A stretch of 64,000 nt of DNA from the NCBI GenBank assembly GCA_963921935.1, contig OY998181.1:134530423-134594422 (forward strand), in the 5' to 3' direction. Position 1 is the stretch's first letter; the number at the start of each line of letters is the position of its first letter. The DNA is from Galeruca laticollis (lineage: Eukaryota; Arthropoda; Insecta; Coleoptera; Chrysomelidae). A program made the translations under genes and the position numbers. Below are positions 43,951 through 55,960 of the stretch, in pieces. The notes under the pieces are model-generated. The model was given only the letters and a program-made list of their open reading frames with translations. It was not told the origin of the DNA and ran no database searches.

Positions 43951-44690
43951 CTACTGGCTAATGAATGGAGAAAATGGGTACGATCCGTGAACTTATATCT
44001 GGATGCCGAAGATATTACTAATGTAGTAAAAAAGAAAAACAAACTTTTACATTTAGGGGGCCCACAGCTACAGGAAATTGCATTTGAGCTGCCAGGAGCA
44101 ATTGTAGAATACGATCCTGAAATAAACAATGACGTATTTAAAATTCTAGTAGATAATCTTGAAAATCACTTTTCACCTCAACAAAATTCGTGTTTTGAAA
44201 GGCACGGTTTTCGTAATATGAAACCCAAAGAAGGCGAAAATTTAAACATATTCGTAGTAAGGATCAGATCACAAGCAAATAAGTGTTTATTTGGAAAAAA
44301 TGAACAGGAAGCTCGCGAGATAAATATTAAGGATAAATTAACTGACACATTGGCACAGGTCGATTTAAAAAGGAAACTTTTGGAAAAAGAATTACCATTG
44401 GATGACGTTATAGCACAGTGTCAAATATACGAACAAACCAGAAATCAAAGTAGTATCATGCAAAATAAAGGCAATCACAACACATATCAACCGCATTGAA
44501 AATCCAAGAAAACGGAAATATGAACGAAACACAAACGAATTAGATTGTATCCGATGTGGAAATAACCATCATTCTTCAGAGAAGAAGAATTGTCCTGCAT
44601 TAAATATTAAATGTCATCAATGTGGTCGCGTAGGACTTTATGCAAGAAAATATAAAACTGGAAAAGGTGATCGCTCCATCTATTCCAACA
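43951..44690 (+). pseudogene. Mag-like gag with zinc knuckles, broken
   Basis: The frame 43951-44499 reads NEWRKWVRSVNLYLDAE, then LENHFSPQQNSCFERHGF and VVRIRSQANKCLFG, a capsid-type Gag. After the stop, another frame shows two zinc-knuckle-like motifs (CIRCGNNHHSSEKKNC and CHQCGRVGLYARKY), with the second missing its last Cys. It packages the RNA in intact relatives. Confidence 0.75.
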
Positions 44691-44716
44691 CGTCAAAATT
44701 TCGATCCAATTATAGA

Positions 44717-45800
44717 ATGGGAAAGGGAAAAAGAGTTCAACTAATTGAAGAGGCAGATGACAGCGATGAGTCACTTTCAACTAGTGGCAGAAATTTTGAA
44801 TGTTTCATAATAGGAAACTCAACAATTCCTAGCGAAGATACCAGAGAGGAAATAATAAACGTTAAAATTGGTGGTATTCTAGACATTTTAATTGACTCAG
44901 GCACCTCGTGTGATGTAATTAGCGGACAAGGTTGAGAAACACTTAATAGAAATAATGCTGCGATGGTTAACTTCGAGAAAGAAGTGAAACGTAATATAAA
45001 GGCTTATGCTTCAAATGAACCATTAGTAATCAAATGTAAATTCACAGCACCCATATGTGTTGGAACCAATAGAAGCCTTACAAACTTTTGTGGTGGGAGA
45101 ACATGGAACAATTTCCTTACTAGGAAAAGACGCAGCGATTTCCTTAGGAGTACTGAAACTAGGGTTAATAAATAACATCAAAGAGACTACTCATTTTGCA
45201 AAGCTTCGGCACATTAAAGTACGACTAACAATAGATCCAAACGTAAAACCAGTGCAACAACCACTAAGAAGGGTTCCTGTTGCTGTAGAATCTGAAGTGG
45301 AAGAAAAATTAAAGGAAGCACTTGACAAAGATATTATCGAAAAGGTTATAGTCCGTGGATATCGCCTATGGTAATAATTTTTATACCTGATGGAGACATC
45401 AGGATTTGTATCGATATGCACCGAGCTAATGAAGCTATACATAGAGAAAACTTTCCACTGCCCACTTTTGAAATTTTCATGACAATATTGGGAAAAGCTA
45501 TATACTTTTCACGATTGGACTTAACAAATGCATATCATCAGTTAGAGCTGGAGGAAGAAAGCCGACCAATAACTACTTTCATTTTTTACAAGGGATTATG
45601 TCGATATAAACGGTTACTATTTGAAATAAACTCAGCTCCAGAAATATTCCAACGAATATTCCAGAATATACTTGCTTCATGCAAGAATTGCCTAAACTAT
45701 TTAGATGACGTCATAGTATTTGGGGAGACTGAGAAGGAACACGATGACAATTTAAAGGAAGTGTTGAAAATACTAAAAAAATTAACGGTTTTAAAGATTA
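44717..45800 (+). pseudogene. Mag-like protease and reverse transcriptase, broken
   Basis: Protease motif ILIDSGTSCDVI at about 44887-44922, with a TGA soon after at about 44933. A frameshift follows near 45100. RT begins VQQPLRRVPVAVESEVEEK, then (after a shift) ICIDMHRANEAI, FSRLDLTNAYHQLEL and CLNYLDDVIVF, with catalytic DD present. The RT is cut at TVLKIKT by the tandem-repeat element at 45783. Part of the RT tail and the RNase H start follow at 46731. Confidence 0.8.
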
Positions 45801-46730
45801 AAACTAACTTTTCCGCATCTGTGGCCCCGAACAATATTCTATCATAAAAGTGTTACTTGTATACACTTCGGGGGATGTATCTTGCGAACAAACCGAAATT
45901 TCTCCAAAAATAACCAAAAATTTAGTATATATGGATTTATAGTGCCCGTTGTACTGGCTCTAGTCAACTGAAAATCAGTAGGGTACATCTATGAGACACT
46001 TTGAACAATATTCAATCATAAAATTGATCAATCGTATGATCTCTGGAGGCTGTATCGTGCTAACAAACTCAAAATTCTCCAAAAATGACATAAATTTGGT
46101 ACTTCAAGTACCATAGCACACGTTGTACTAGCTTTAGTGAGCTGAATATCATTAGGGTTCATCTTGGAGACGCTCGGAATAATATCCAATTATGAAATTG
46201 GTCACTTGTATATACTCCGGAGGCTGTATCGTGCTAACAAACTGAAACTTCTCCAAAAATTACAAAAGTCTCGTACTTAAAGTACTGTAGCACCTGTTGT
46301 ATTGGCTCTGGTGAGCTGAAAATCAATAGGTTTTATCAGTGAGATGTCCTGAATGATATTCAATCATAAAATTGGTGACTTGTTGAACTACGGGGGCTAT
46401 ATCGTGCTAACAAACTGAAATTTCTCATAGAATTACAAAATGTCGTACTTCAAGTACCATAGCACCCATTGTACTGGCTCTGGTGAGCTGAAAATCAATA
46501 GGGTTCATGTGTGACATGTCCTTGACAATATTCAATCATAAAATTGCTGACTTACTGCACTCTGGAGGCAGTATCGTGTTAACAAGACATGTAAGGAAAA
46601 GTGGCCGACGACGACGACGACATACACACAGGATTCTTTTTCTAAGAAGCGTTTTTTCGTGTTGTTGTTGATGGAAAACCTAAAAATAACACAAAAAAAA
46701 TTTTTTGGGTAAACCAATACTTTTCTCGCA
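45783..46730. mobile_element. Unknown insertion with ~173-bp tandem repeats, copy 1
   Basis: It begins AACGGTTTTAAAGATT inside the RT, near 45783, and ends AATACTTTTCTCGCA near 46730. Four full repeats of about 173 bp start at the CAATATTCAATCATAAAATTG word (45833, 46006, about 46180, about 46353, 46526). Each contains GGCTGTATCGTGCTAACAAA and TTGTACTGGCTCTGGTGAGC. A unique 3' part has a CGACGACGACGA run and a GTTGTTGTTG run. A second copy is at 47702-48500. It has no coding capacity, no TIR was found, and the superfamily is unknown (Helitron-like or other non-autonomous type). Confidence 0.75.
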
Positions 46731-47080
46731 GGTTGACGGAGAAGTAATATAATGTACTGCTAAATGAGAAGAAATGCCAGAACCACATAAAATTGAAGTG
46801 ATTAGCACTTTTCGAGTCCCAACTAATAAAGAAGAAGAAAGGAGCTTTCTAGGACTCGTGAAATATTTATGTAAATTCATATCTAACCTGGACGATCTCA
46901 CAGAACCACTCCGACATCTTTTGAGAAAAGAAATTAAATTTCAGTGGGGACAAAAACAACAAGAGAACTTTGAGAAAATTAAGAAAGAATTGGCAAGGCT
47001 ACCGACTTTGGCATACTTCAGTCCACAGAAACGTACACAATTAGTGGCGGATGCAAGTCCTATTGCACAAAGCATCACAA
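46731..47080 (+). pseudogene. Mag-like RT end and RNase H start
   Basis: Resumes in the Gypsy order: LVDGEV, then PEPHKIEVISTFRVPTN, EERSFLGLVKYLCKFI, ADASPIAQ at the start of the RNase H. It joins to the Penelope-like sequence at about 47073. Two stops (about 46750 and 46766) precede the open part. Confidence 0.75.
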
Positions 47081-47703
47081 AACATTTGGTTTAACCAAGA
47101 ATGCCTTAAAAAAAAGGTAATACCAAATTATGTGAATATAAACTGTCACACTAAAACACCACAAGCACAAAAAGCTATAAAATGTGCTCAACGAGTTTGG
47201 ATAAAGGGAGAATGTAAGAAATGGTTCAAAGATAGAGACTCCTTAGACAACTACATAAAAATTGTACATTCCGAACTCACGTTCCAATTACATCCAGTAA
47301 AATTTGACAGTTTATATGACAAAATTAGAGAAAGTGTCAGCACGATGAAGCATAAGAAATTTAGGAAACAAGAACAAAAGCTACAGAAACTTGAACACAC
47401 ACAACATAAAATTCAATACTCTAAACATCATTAAACTGTAAGTACCTACATTCCAACACACTTTGCACGACGATTTGAAAACCTTTCAGACACTAACTTT
47501 ACAGATAGTGAAATAGAATTTTTAAATAAAGGTTTAATGTACAGCATACCACCAAAATTTACGAATAATATTAAACAAATTATAGCTACAGAGTGAGAAA
47601 TAGCTTTAAAATCTAATTCAAATAATTTTCTTTATGAGAAATTGAATATTGCCAATTTGATCAAAAATATTGAACCTTCAAAAGTTAAACGTGAAACAAA
47701 ATA
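47073..47703 (+). pseudogene. Penelope-like N-terminal region, part 1
   Basis: The reading FNQECLKKKVIPNYVNI, CAQRVWIKGECKKWFKDRD, LHPVKFDSLYDKIRES, ending HHK, then (after a TAA at about 47432) FTDSEIEFLNKGLMYS, fits the N-terminal region before the RT of Penelope-like proteins. It stops at KVKRETK where the second tandem-repeat element begins. A matching continuation (VTKSDKGNTTVI) lies at 50762-50881. Confidence 0.65.
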
Positions 47704-48500
47704 AACGGTTTTAAGGATTAACTAACTTTTCCGCATCTGTGGCCCTGAACAATATTCTATCATAAAATTGTTACTTGTATACACTTCGGGGGATGTATCG
47801 TGCTAACAAACCGAAATTTCTCCAAAAATAACCAAAAATTCAATATATCTGGATTTATAGGACCCGCTGTACTCGCTCCAGTCAACTGAAAATCAATAGG
47901 GTACATCTGTGAGACACCTTGAACAATATTCAATCATAAAATTGATCAATCGTATACTCTCTGGAGGCTGTATCGTGTTAACAAATTGAAAATTCTCCAA
48001 AAATGACAAAAATATCGTACTTAAAGTACTGTCACACCTGTTGTATTGGCTCTGGTCAGCTGAAAATCAATAGGGTTCATCAGTGAGATGCCCTGAATAA
48101 TATTCAATCATAAAATTGGTGACTTGTTGAACACCGGAGGCTGTATCGTGCTAACAAACTGATACTTCTCAAAAAATGACAAAATATCGTACTTCAAGTA
48201 CCATAGCACCCGTTGTACTGGCTGTGGTGAGCTGAAAATCAATAGGGATCATCTGTGACATGTCCTTAACAATATTCAATCATAAAATTGCTGACTTATT
48301 GCACTCCGGAGACTGTATCGTGCTAACAAGACATGTAAGGAAAAGTGGCCGACGACAACAACGACGACGACGACATACACACAGGATTTTTTTTCTAAAA
48401 ACCGTTTTTTCGTGTTGTTGTTGATGGAAAACGTGAAAATAACTCAAAAAAATTTGAAAATTCCAACTTTTTTTGGGGTAAACCAATACTTTTCTCGCAT
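47702..48500. mobile_element. Unknown insertion with ~173-bp tandem repeats, copy 2
   Basis: It has the same start (AACGGTTTTAAGGATT) and end (AATACTTTTCTCGCA) as copy 1, with repeats starting at 47750, 47924, about 48098 and 48270, so it has one unit less. It interrupts a Penelope-like ORF. Together with copy 1 it shows that this is a mobile sequence and not a local satellite. Confidence 0.75.
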
Positions 48501-50761
48501 ATAGAAAGGTTGGGCGGAAAAGTAAAATGATGTAATAAATACCTAAAAGATAATTTTATTGTAGAAAATTTCAGAACACACGGTAAAACATATTTTATTT
48601 TAAATCATAATATTAAATGGAGTACGACCCACATTATGTTTAATAAAACAATACGAAGTCAAAACAGAATAGAGAAATAAAGAACATCTTACTGGGTCAA
48701 AGCAAAATAATTGTTTTGAATACTATTATTTCGATAACAAAAACTAGCAAGATTCAAAAAACAAAAGCTGTTTTTTGCAATTCGACGAAAACCCCAAAAC
48801 CGAAGTCGGGGGAAAACAAAAAACGAGTGTACACAGACCAGGAGCGGCAGTGCGTACCGGGGGACGAACAGGCGAAGGGAAAGGTTTTTCCCCTGCCACG
48901 GTAAACGGTACTAGTGTTTTTAGTGTTAGCGGTACGAGTGGTAAAAATTCTCTCCGTTGTGTTAGGAGGTGATAGGGATACTGAGATTATTCCTTGACGG
49001 TGAAAATTGTCTCCTTTTTCGATACATAAACGGTAGAATTACCCTCTACGCTAATTGCCTTTCGACATAGCACGATTCCGTTTATTGGCACGAGTCGCGG
49101 TTAACAAGCAGATAGACAAAAATCAAGAAAATTCCCGGCGAGACGGAGGAAGTTTGACAAGCAGTAAGTTTTTGAACTAAAATCAGATTGGGATAATTTT
49201 TTTTCTAGTGATATATTTACTCGTTATTGGTCGAGCTGGATTCTGAACTTGGGAGTATATGTCAATTGCTATATACAAGGTGTAGCGATAGCAATTATAT
49301 TTATTAGATTTTTTTTTGATTGTTGATTTTTCAAAGAGACTGGACACAGCTTGTCACTCTCAGATTAAGTTTTTCGTCCTGACAAATATATAATTTACCG
49401 TGTGTACTGGAATAATTAAGATTTGCCGAGTTCGCCAACTTGACACAAGTTAGGTTTCATTTTGTTAAGTAGGAGTTATCATTTGTTGGGTCACATATTG
49501 TCTTCCACCTCGAAGGCAGGAAAGAGATAGAAAGTTAGGCGAGGTTTATTTTGGTAGTTGGTAACACAAAGGCCGGAGCGTATGTTTTCCATATTTTCGC
49601 GAGCTTCAGCGAACTTGCGCTGATAAGTCAATTCATTATAGAGAAACATTGGTATCAGTCTTTTGTTCAGCCGTAAATTATAAATTAAAACTCTTTCTTA
49701 TTTTGCCAGTGTAAATGCATAAATTTATCTTAGGTAATTATATTACTGGGGAATTTCGCAACTTGTAACGCCAGTGTCGATAAATAATTTAAATTGTTTT
49801 CCTTAGCTCATCAGAATTTTTCTTTATAGAACAAAAATTTCACTTTCGTTCACTGAAGGTCAAGGACGACCTGAAAGGACGTAACGTGAAACATTGTTGC
49901 GGTTAAATATATTTACACGTAATATTTATTTATTTTTCTCGACACCGGGGAATAGAAAGATTGAGAACCGAATATAATAAACCATACGCCTCTCACGCAT
50001 TTTTTTAAAAAAAGACCAAGCCGATAAGAGGGATAGTTTCGCCGCATCCCGAACAAACGAGAACTCTGTTCATAAATTTGATTTCTTCTATAATTGTAGG
50101 ATATAGAGGGGTAGGTTTAATAATAAACCAATTATAGATAAATATATGTATAGGTAGAATTATACCAGGGAATTTTGGTTAATTGGGTCATACGGGATTG
50201 TAGTTTAGGGTTAAGTATACATATATATAGCTGTGTATGAGGATTTGGAGAAATTATTTTCATTATATATATTTTTGTATAACGTGGAGGTTCTACATTA
50301 TTTTACCTATCACCCCTACTCCAAAAATTCCCCCTCTGGAAGGGTAACAAATCGTGGACGTGTGACCGAGACGAGGAGGACAAACCCTGTCCTGGCAAAG
50401 GAAGATTCATACGTTTTAAGACCAGGCGAGCCTAGCAAAAAACAATCGGACTGGATTGCCTTACACGCTCAGCCGCGCATTGGACGCAGAATTTGGTGGA
50501 ATCGAAGGACGGGATCAATACAGAGTGAACAAGAAAAAGGTAGGGATATTTATTGGTATTTTGATTAAGATATAGTACATATCTGGTGTTAAAGACTATT
50601 ACACTGGTGACAGATTATTTAGAGTGGTGACAGCGGATTTCTTGACCCCCCTTTTTACTTTATTACACTGGTGACAGAGTGTAAAAATAAGGTCTAGCGT
50701 TGTTACATTTACATGTTAAGAAAAATAAGGGTCTAGATTTTATTTAAGGTCTACACGTTAT
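48501..50761. other. Unassigned stretch, possibly an LTR-type insertion
   Basis: No coding motif was recognised. It lies between the two parts of the Penelope-like gene, so it is inserted sequence. ACACTGGTGACAG-type words at about 50601, 50622 and 50664 resemble LTR/primer-binding junctions. An ORF at 50233-50568 has basic, Arg-rich residues but no known domain. About 48790-49020 is relatively GC-rich. Confidence 0.35.
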
Positions 50762-50884
50762 TACAATGACATTACAGTTTTAAATGCAATAAAAAAGAAA
50801 GTAGAAGATAATAACCTAACAGTTACAAAATCTGATAAGGGGAACACAACTGTCATATCGAAATCTGAAAATTATAAGTAAAAA
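50762..50884 (+). pseudogene. Penelope-like N-terminal region, part 2
   Basis: The reading TVLNAIKKKVEDNNLTV followed by TKSDKGNTTVISKSENYK is the conserved segment leading into the RT domain of Penelope-like elements. It directly abuts, in opposite orientation, an RTE-like fragment, and nothing of the Penelope RT follows. Confidence 0.65.
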
Positions 50885-51525
50885 ATTTTCAATTCGAGCT
50901 CGAATTTCGGTCTCTGGTTCCAGGTTTTGGGTAACCCAGCACCCGAGATACTTGAATTTTCTCACCTCTTCTATTGGAGTACATATATATTGGCTTGTGG
51001 ATTTTGATTTCTGCTGACGACCATCGTTTTGGTTTTTGCTGTATTTATTTTCAGGCCGTGTTGGTCACCTGATTTCACAATCTTAACTACTAGTTCCTGT
51101 AAGCCTTCTGGAGTGTCTGCGAAGATGACAGTGTCATCTACGTAGCGTATATTGTTAAGTATTTTACCGTTCACCTTTATGCCAATTTTATAGTCCTCTA
51201 ACGCTTGCTGAAATATGTACTCGGAGTAAATGTTAAATAAAAGAGGCGAGAGAATACAGCCCTGTCGTACTCCCCTTCCTATTGGTATTTCTGACGATAC
51301 GGTATCACCAAACCGAACATATCCTCTCTGTTCCCAATATAAATTTTTTATGAGCCTTATGTCTTCGTAGTCTATACCCTATTTTTGGAGCAGTTGTAAC
51401 AGTGTTGGATGCTTGATACGATCGAACGCCTTTTCGTAATCAATGAAACACAGATACACGTCATTTCTTTGGTCTCTACATTTTTGTAGTGCCAGAAGAA
51501 ATACTTTTTTCCAATTAAAGAACTT
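50885..51525 (-). pseudogene. RTE-type non-LTR reverse transcriptase fragment
   Basis: Minus-strand reading: DVYLCFIDYEKAFDRIKH, then a stop near 51384, IPIGRGVRQGCILSPLLF, then GKILNNIRYVDDTVIFAD (catalytic YVDD) and GLKINTAKTKTMVVS. A frameshift near 50985 precedes EEVRKFKYLGCWVTQN. This is a typical internal RT part of the insect endonuclease-RT (RTE-like) group. It lacks the endonuclease and the 3' end. The 5' cut is at about 51520. Confidence 0.8.
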
Positions 51526-51860
51526 TTATTAATCTAATTTCATAATTAGAGGTTTGAAATATTTATTTCATTATATATTCGTTTTAATATAACAATTAAT
51601 ATTTCCCTTTTAATTACAATATACCTTATTTGCATAAAAAAGTTTGAATGGAATTCTATCTAATTTATTGTACCCTTATTGTTCATATAGTAAAATACAG
51701 GATGATTCTAAATGTATGAGCCACGTTATTATACTTTCCTTCACTTGTATTTCTGAATTACATTTCAGAAATCCTGAATTTTACTAAATTATAATTTATT
51801 CAGTTTCTCACACAATTGTAATTTTTAGCATTTTGGGAATGGGCAAAATTATTTTTTTAG
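51526..51860. other. Non-coding stretch
   Basis: AT-rich. It ends at a TTTTTTTAG splice-acceptor-like site directly before the MADF-type exon. No other feature was recognised. Confidence 0.3.
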
Positions 51861-52622
51861 GCTGATGAAGAAGAGGATTTAAAAAATAATGACCAGCAAG
51901 AAATAGGACAGATCGCAGTTTCACCGCCACCATCGCCAGCGTCGTCGTTCCAGCCACCAGCACGTAAAACGAAAAAATCTCGGCCGATGCAGATGCCAAC
52001 AGAAGCAATAGAGGGTCAATTAATGCAAGCCGTAAATGTAATGCTTCTTGCAACAAGGCTAAGGGCGTTAGATAAATTTAACAGAGAGCTTTTAATGCAC
52101 GCAATAGACAATTTGGTTTTTGAAACCACTATGAAAATTAAAAGGGGTATTATTTCTTCATCCACAAGCTCTTCACAGCTATCCAACTCAGTCTTTCGCC
52201 CTACTTCGGAATGGGAAGCACATCATTATTATCAACAGCCTCCTATTGAATTATCTCATCCTCAATACTCAAAGTCGATTGTCATTCCTTCTGAGAATTA
52301 TACGCCGCAGATGTCACCCGCTAGTTCTAATAACAGCTTAAGTACGATTCCTCAACCATCAGAATATCATCAAACTGCTGTTGGATTATCTTATTCCCAA
52401 CAATCTCTTGCTAATCCCATTCGCCCTCAGAATTACATGCCTCAGATGTCATCTTCTACTTCCAATAATAGCTTACGTACCCCCACTCCTCAACCGTCAC
52501 CAAACGTTCCTATTCGCTCACAGTATTTCCCTCTTCAACCATCACCCTCTACTTCCATTCGCTCGCAGAATGAGAATGACACCTTTCAATCAGAAGAAGA
52601 TATTCAATATACACATGATTAG
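51861..52622 (+). CDS. Harbinger accessory (MADF/BESS-type) protein, C-terminal exon
   Basis: After an acceptor-like site the frame reads ADEEEDLKNNDQQEIGQ and a Pro/Ser-rich stretch, then QMPTEAIEGQLMQAV and LRALDKFNRELLMHAIDNL, which resembles a BESS-type C-terminus. It ends in a Ser/Pro/Gln-rich low-complexity tail with repeated QMS.SNNSL words. The MADF half should lie in upstream exons, which I do not see. It converges with a Harbinger transposase fragment on the minus strand, as in two-gene Harbinger elements. It ends 47 bp from that fragment. Confidence 0.55.
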   Translation, partial: ADEEEDLKNNDQQEIGQIAVSPPPSPASSFQPPARKTKKSRPMQMPTEAIEGQLMQAVNVMLLATRLRALDKFNRELLMHAIDNLVFETTMKIKRGIISSSTSSSQLSNSVFRPTSEWEAHHYYQQPPIELSHPQYSKSIVIPSENYTPQMSPASSNNSLSTIPQPSEYHQTAVGLSYSQQSLANPIRPQNYMPQMSSSTSNNSLRTPTPQPSPNVPIRSQYFPLQPSPSTSIRSQNENDTFQSEEDIQYTHD

Positions 52623-52668
52623 ATTAAAAATGCCTATACTAATGTACAAATGTGAATAAAAGAAATCT

Positions 52669-52995
52669 TTATAACACGTTGAAAGTTACCTTTATTTCTT
52701 CTGATAACGCTGTGAATATGGCTTGGCAGACTTCATGTACTATGTCAGAAATGACTTGGTTGGACATTTTGAATAGATACGAAAGACTTACAAAACTGTC
52801 ACCAGACGCTAAAAATCTTGAAGTGACAGCCAGCCGTTCTTTGGCAGGTATTGACTTTCTCATTACTGTGTCGCTTTTTGTTATATATGGACCGATCTGA
52901 TTAAGAAGATATTCAAAATCAACGGCCAATATTCTACAAAAATTTGCGAACTTCCCAGATGGTTCTTGACTTGAATCTTGTAATTTTGGGACCAT
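52669..52995 (-). pseudogene. PIF/Harbinger transposase, N-terminal fragment (element C)
   Basis: Minus-strand reading: FCRILAVDFEYLLNQIGP, then IPAKERLAVTSRFLASGDS and SLSYLFKMSNQVISDIV, the N-terminal and HTH-like region of a Harbinger transposase, different from elements A and B. The reading stops at KVTFNVL, so the whole DDE domain is missing, and the accessory gene follows directly. This suggests a deletion between the two converging genes. Confidence 0.7.
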
Positions 52996-53563
52996 GTGAA
53001 TAGACTTTTTGTGAAAATTAGTGAAGCTAGGAATTCACTAGAGAAGGACTTGGTAGGAAAGGACAATAGAAGACTGTTAAGGTATTTAATTATTAAACCT
53101 AAAAAAATCCAGTGCTGAAGAAAGTATCAGTACATTCTTCCAGGGGAATATCTTGTTCAAAAGGTAATATTTCTACTATTTAATTCATATCAATTATGTG
53201 TTTATTGATATATTTTACTTTAAGGTTGCTTTAATTGTTGGCATATCTGGCGCCTGCAGATGCGATGAACTCCTAAATATGAAAATGGGTGGTCTGGAAA
53301 TTTAAGAAAAGAGCATAATGATAGTTATTCTTGTTAACAAAAACCTACACTTCCCGAACATTTACAATTACAAAATCGGAATGGATAAACATAATAATGC
53401 AATACTATGATCTTCACAAGATCATTCGTTCCGATCGTTTTTTACAAATAAGGAATGGCACAATGCTATTGTATGTTTTCTCAAAAAAATATCGGCTTTT
53501 TTAAAATTAGAAAATGCTCACGGGTTTACGGGACATTGTTTCATACGTGCTTCAGGTACATTT
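52996..53563. other. Non-coding stretch left of the third DUF7869-like element
   Basis: No recognised motif. It should contain the 5' end of the Harbinger element C transposase and its TIR, which I could not find. Confidence 0.3.
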
Positions 53564-55960
53564 GGAGGGTTCAGAAGCCAAACAGCGTAAGTCATTATTT
53601 TCCTAAAATTGACTTATGTAGTGTAAGTCTCACCGCAATGTTCAGACTTTCGGTTGACAAAGCGCCCAAGTCACTGCTTTAATATATCAGTAATAGATGG
53701 CGAAACTTATTCTAAAGACTAAAAATGCCAAATTGTTCGGATGTCAGTTAGTGTAAGTCATTTTAATGTCGCGCTAGGTTAATGGTATGTTATATTACCT
53801 TTAAAATACAATAATTACGCTGTGCAAGTTATACAATGAGTGAAAATATACCTGATTCGTTGTTAGAAAATGATCCTTACTCTGATAGTGGATCCGAATA
53901 TGCACCAAACAGTGAGGAAAATTCATCCGAAGCTAGTAAGTGATTTCTAACCTCTAAAGAATGTACAATTTTATGGAAATACTTTCAGCGCTTAATTTTA
54001 TTAATTGTTATTAATTAAAGTATTTAAATTTGTTAAAACACAGAGAAATTTTTTTTTGACTCACACTGATTGACCTCTGAAATATTTTTTTTAGATTATT
54101 CAGAGTTTTCTGGAGATAATGAAGCCGAGGTGGAAAATGACGAAGTCGAGAATGAGGTTGGTACCAACATAGAGGCTGTAACTAAAGGTAGAAAACGCAA
54201 AAGGAACCAAAGTGTATGCACTCTGGGAAAGCTTACATGAATAGAAGCGGTAGGCATGTACCTGAAAAAACTTTTAAAAATGTTGATTGTAAATGTGCGC
54301 GGCGATGTTTTACTAACGTACAACCTGAAGAACGACAAATTATTTTTAAGTCTTTTCACAAATTAAGTGATAATACGAAGCAAAATATTTATCTTTGTGG
54401 GCTTATTCATAATAGCACTGTTAAACAGCGCCGTGCTAGGAATTCGTCAAGACCACCAAAATCAAAATCAATAAAATATTTTTTAACCACCGCAGTAATG
54501 TCAATTCGTGTGTGTAAAAATTTTTTTATGGACACATTTCAAGTTAGCGACGCTCGTATCTATAAAATATCATGTCATTCGGAGCCATCCGCCTGCATTG
54601 ATAGAAGGGGCCATAGAAAACCAACCAATAAAATCGATGTCACAAAAGTCAAAGAACATATTCAGTCTTTTCCTTCGTACAAAAGCCATTATACCCGTAG
54701 AGATACTCCAAACAGGAGATACTTGAATTCAGATTTGCATATAAGAAAAATGTTTGAGCTATATAAAGAGAAATGCGAACAAGAAGGCTCAGAACCAGTC
54801 AAAGAAAAAATGTATTATCATGTCTTTTCTACAAATTTTAATCTTCATTTTAAGCCACCAGCTAAAGATACCTGCCAGTTATGCGACTATTTGCAGAATG
54901 TCATCAATTTTGAGGAAAACAATGAAAAAAAAACGTAAAGCAACGTCAGAGAAGGAACTTCACCTAAGAAAGGCGGAACTAGCAAGAAAATCATTAAACA
55001 ATGATAAACTTTCAGCTGATGAAAACACTTACGTTTTTACAGTCGATCTAGAAAAGGCTCTTCCATTTCCAAAACCTAGCACTTCTGTTACTTACTATAA
55101 AGTAAACATATATGTATATAACTTGGGAGTTCATACTCTCAATGACAATAAAGGATACATGTTTATATGGGATGAAACCGAGGGGTCTCGGGGTTCCCAA
55201 GAAATTGCATCTTGCCTGGTAAAATATTTGAAAGAGCATGCTAACAATTTTAATCATTGAAGTGAAACTTTTTATGGGACACTAGCGTTTTGTCATGAGA
55301 GTTAACTCGTCGAGCTAACAAAACTGTTAAACTCCTTGTGAGAGAGGCGGAAAAAATTAACGAAGATTCGCACAAAGAGGAGACGCCGAGAATAGTCGCA
55401 GGGCATTGTTTATTGATGGCGATCATGTTATTCCGTTTATCAATCCCCACTTCGCTGCGCGAACGATAAAGTGAGAACGCATTCGGGGGGAAAAGGATAC
55501 CAAAAGCGCTTAATAATTTCTGCCGATATTGGTATAATCCAGTGCGAAATTAATATAGAAATTGTTTACCTTTAAAATTAAGGCGATAAAAACTAGGAAA
55601 TTTCTTTGCATTGTGTATTTATTAGTATTATTTTGAAAAAAATATGTAATAAAACGTAACAAGAGTATTGAAATATATTGAAAAAGGAAAAAAAGGAAAT
55701 AAACAGGTATACTTGTCCGTACAGATAAGTTCTGTACTCATTAAAGTTTAAGCATAAACTGTGTTATCTCCTACTTTCCGCATTGAGACCAACGCGCATC
55801 ATGGGCGTGTCCACTTTCAAACTTTCAGCTATATTTGCTAACCTGTACGTAGAAGAGCAAGTAAGTCTCAGTTCATCAGAGAAAGTCGTTGTAACTAGTG
55901 TTGCTTTATTTATGGAAATATTTTTTTTTGTAATTGTAATTTAAAATTATTTTTTGATAA

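Larger units (their letters stand above)
43115..47080 (+). mobile_element. Mag-like Gypsy retrotransposon remnant
   Basis: A TG...CA bounded LTR-like segment (43115-43338) is followed by TTGGCGACGAGG, the primer-binding-type sequence typical of Mag-like Gypsy elements. Gag, zinc knuckles, protease, RT and the start of RNase H follow as broken frames. A tandem-repeat element (45783-46730) interrupts the RT. The element ends abruptly at a Penelope-like fragment near 47073, with RNase H only begun and integrase missing. No 3' LTR was found. Confidence 0.75.

Noticed and set aside
46532..46717. Minus-strand ORF with VYVVVVVGH, and the similar one at 48280-48486
   Set aside because: Both are readings of the CGA/GTT triplet runs in the 173-bp-repeat element; the frames are not conserved between the two copies.
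49840..49905. Second hammerhead-like sequence (CTGAAGG...GTGAAAC)
   Set aside because: The CUGANGA box is not present; only the GAAAC part matches.
50233..50568. Arg-rich 111-residue ORF as a gene
   Set aside because: No motif, no homologous copy in the window, and it lies in inserted non-coding sequence.
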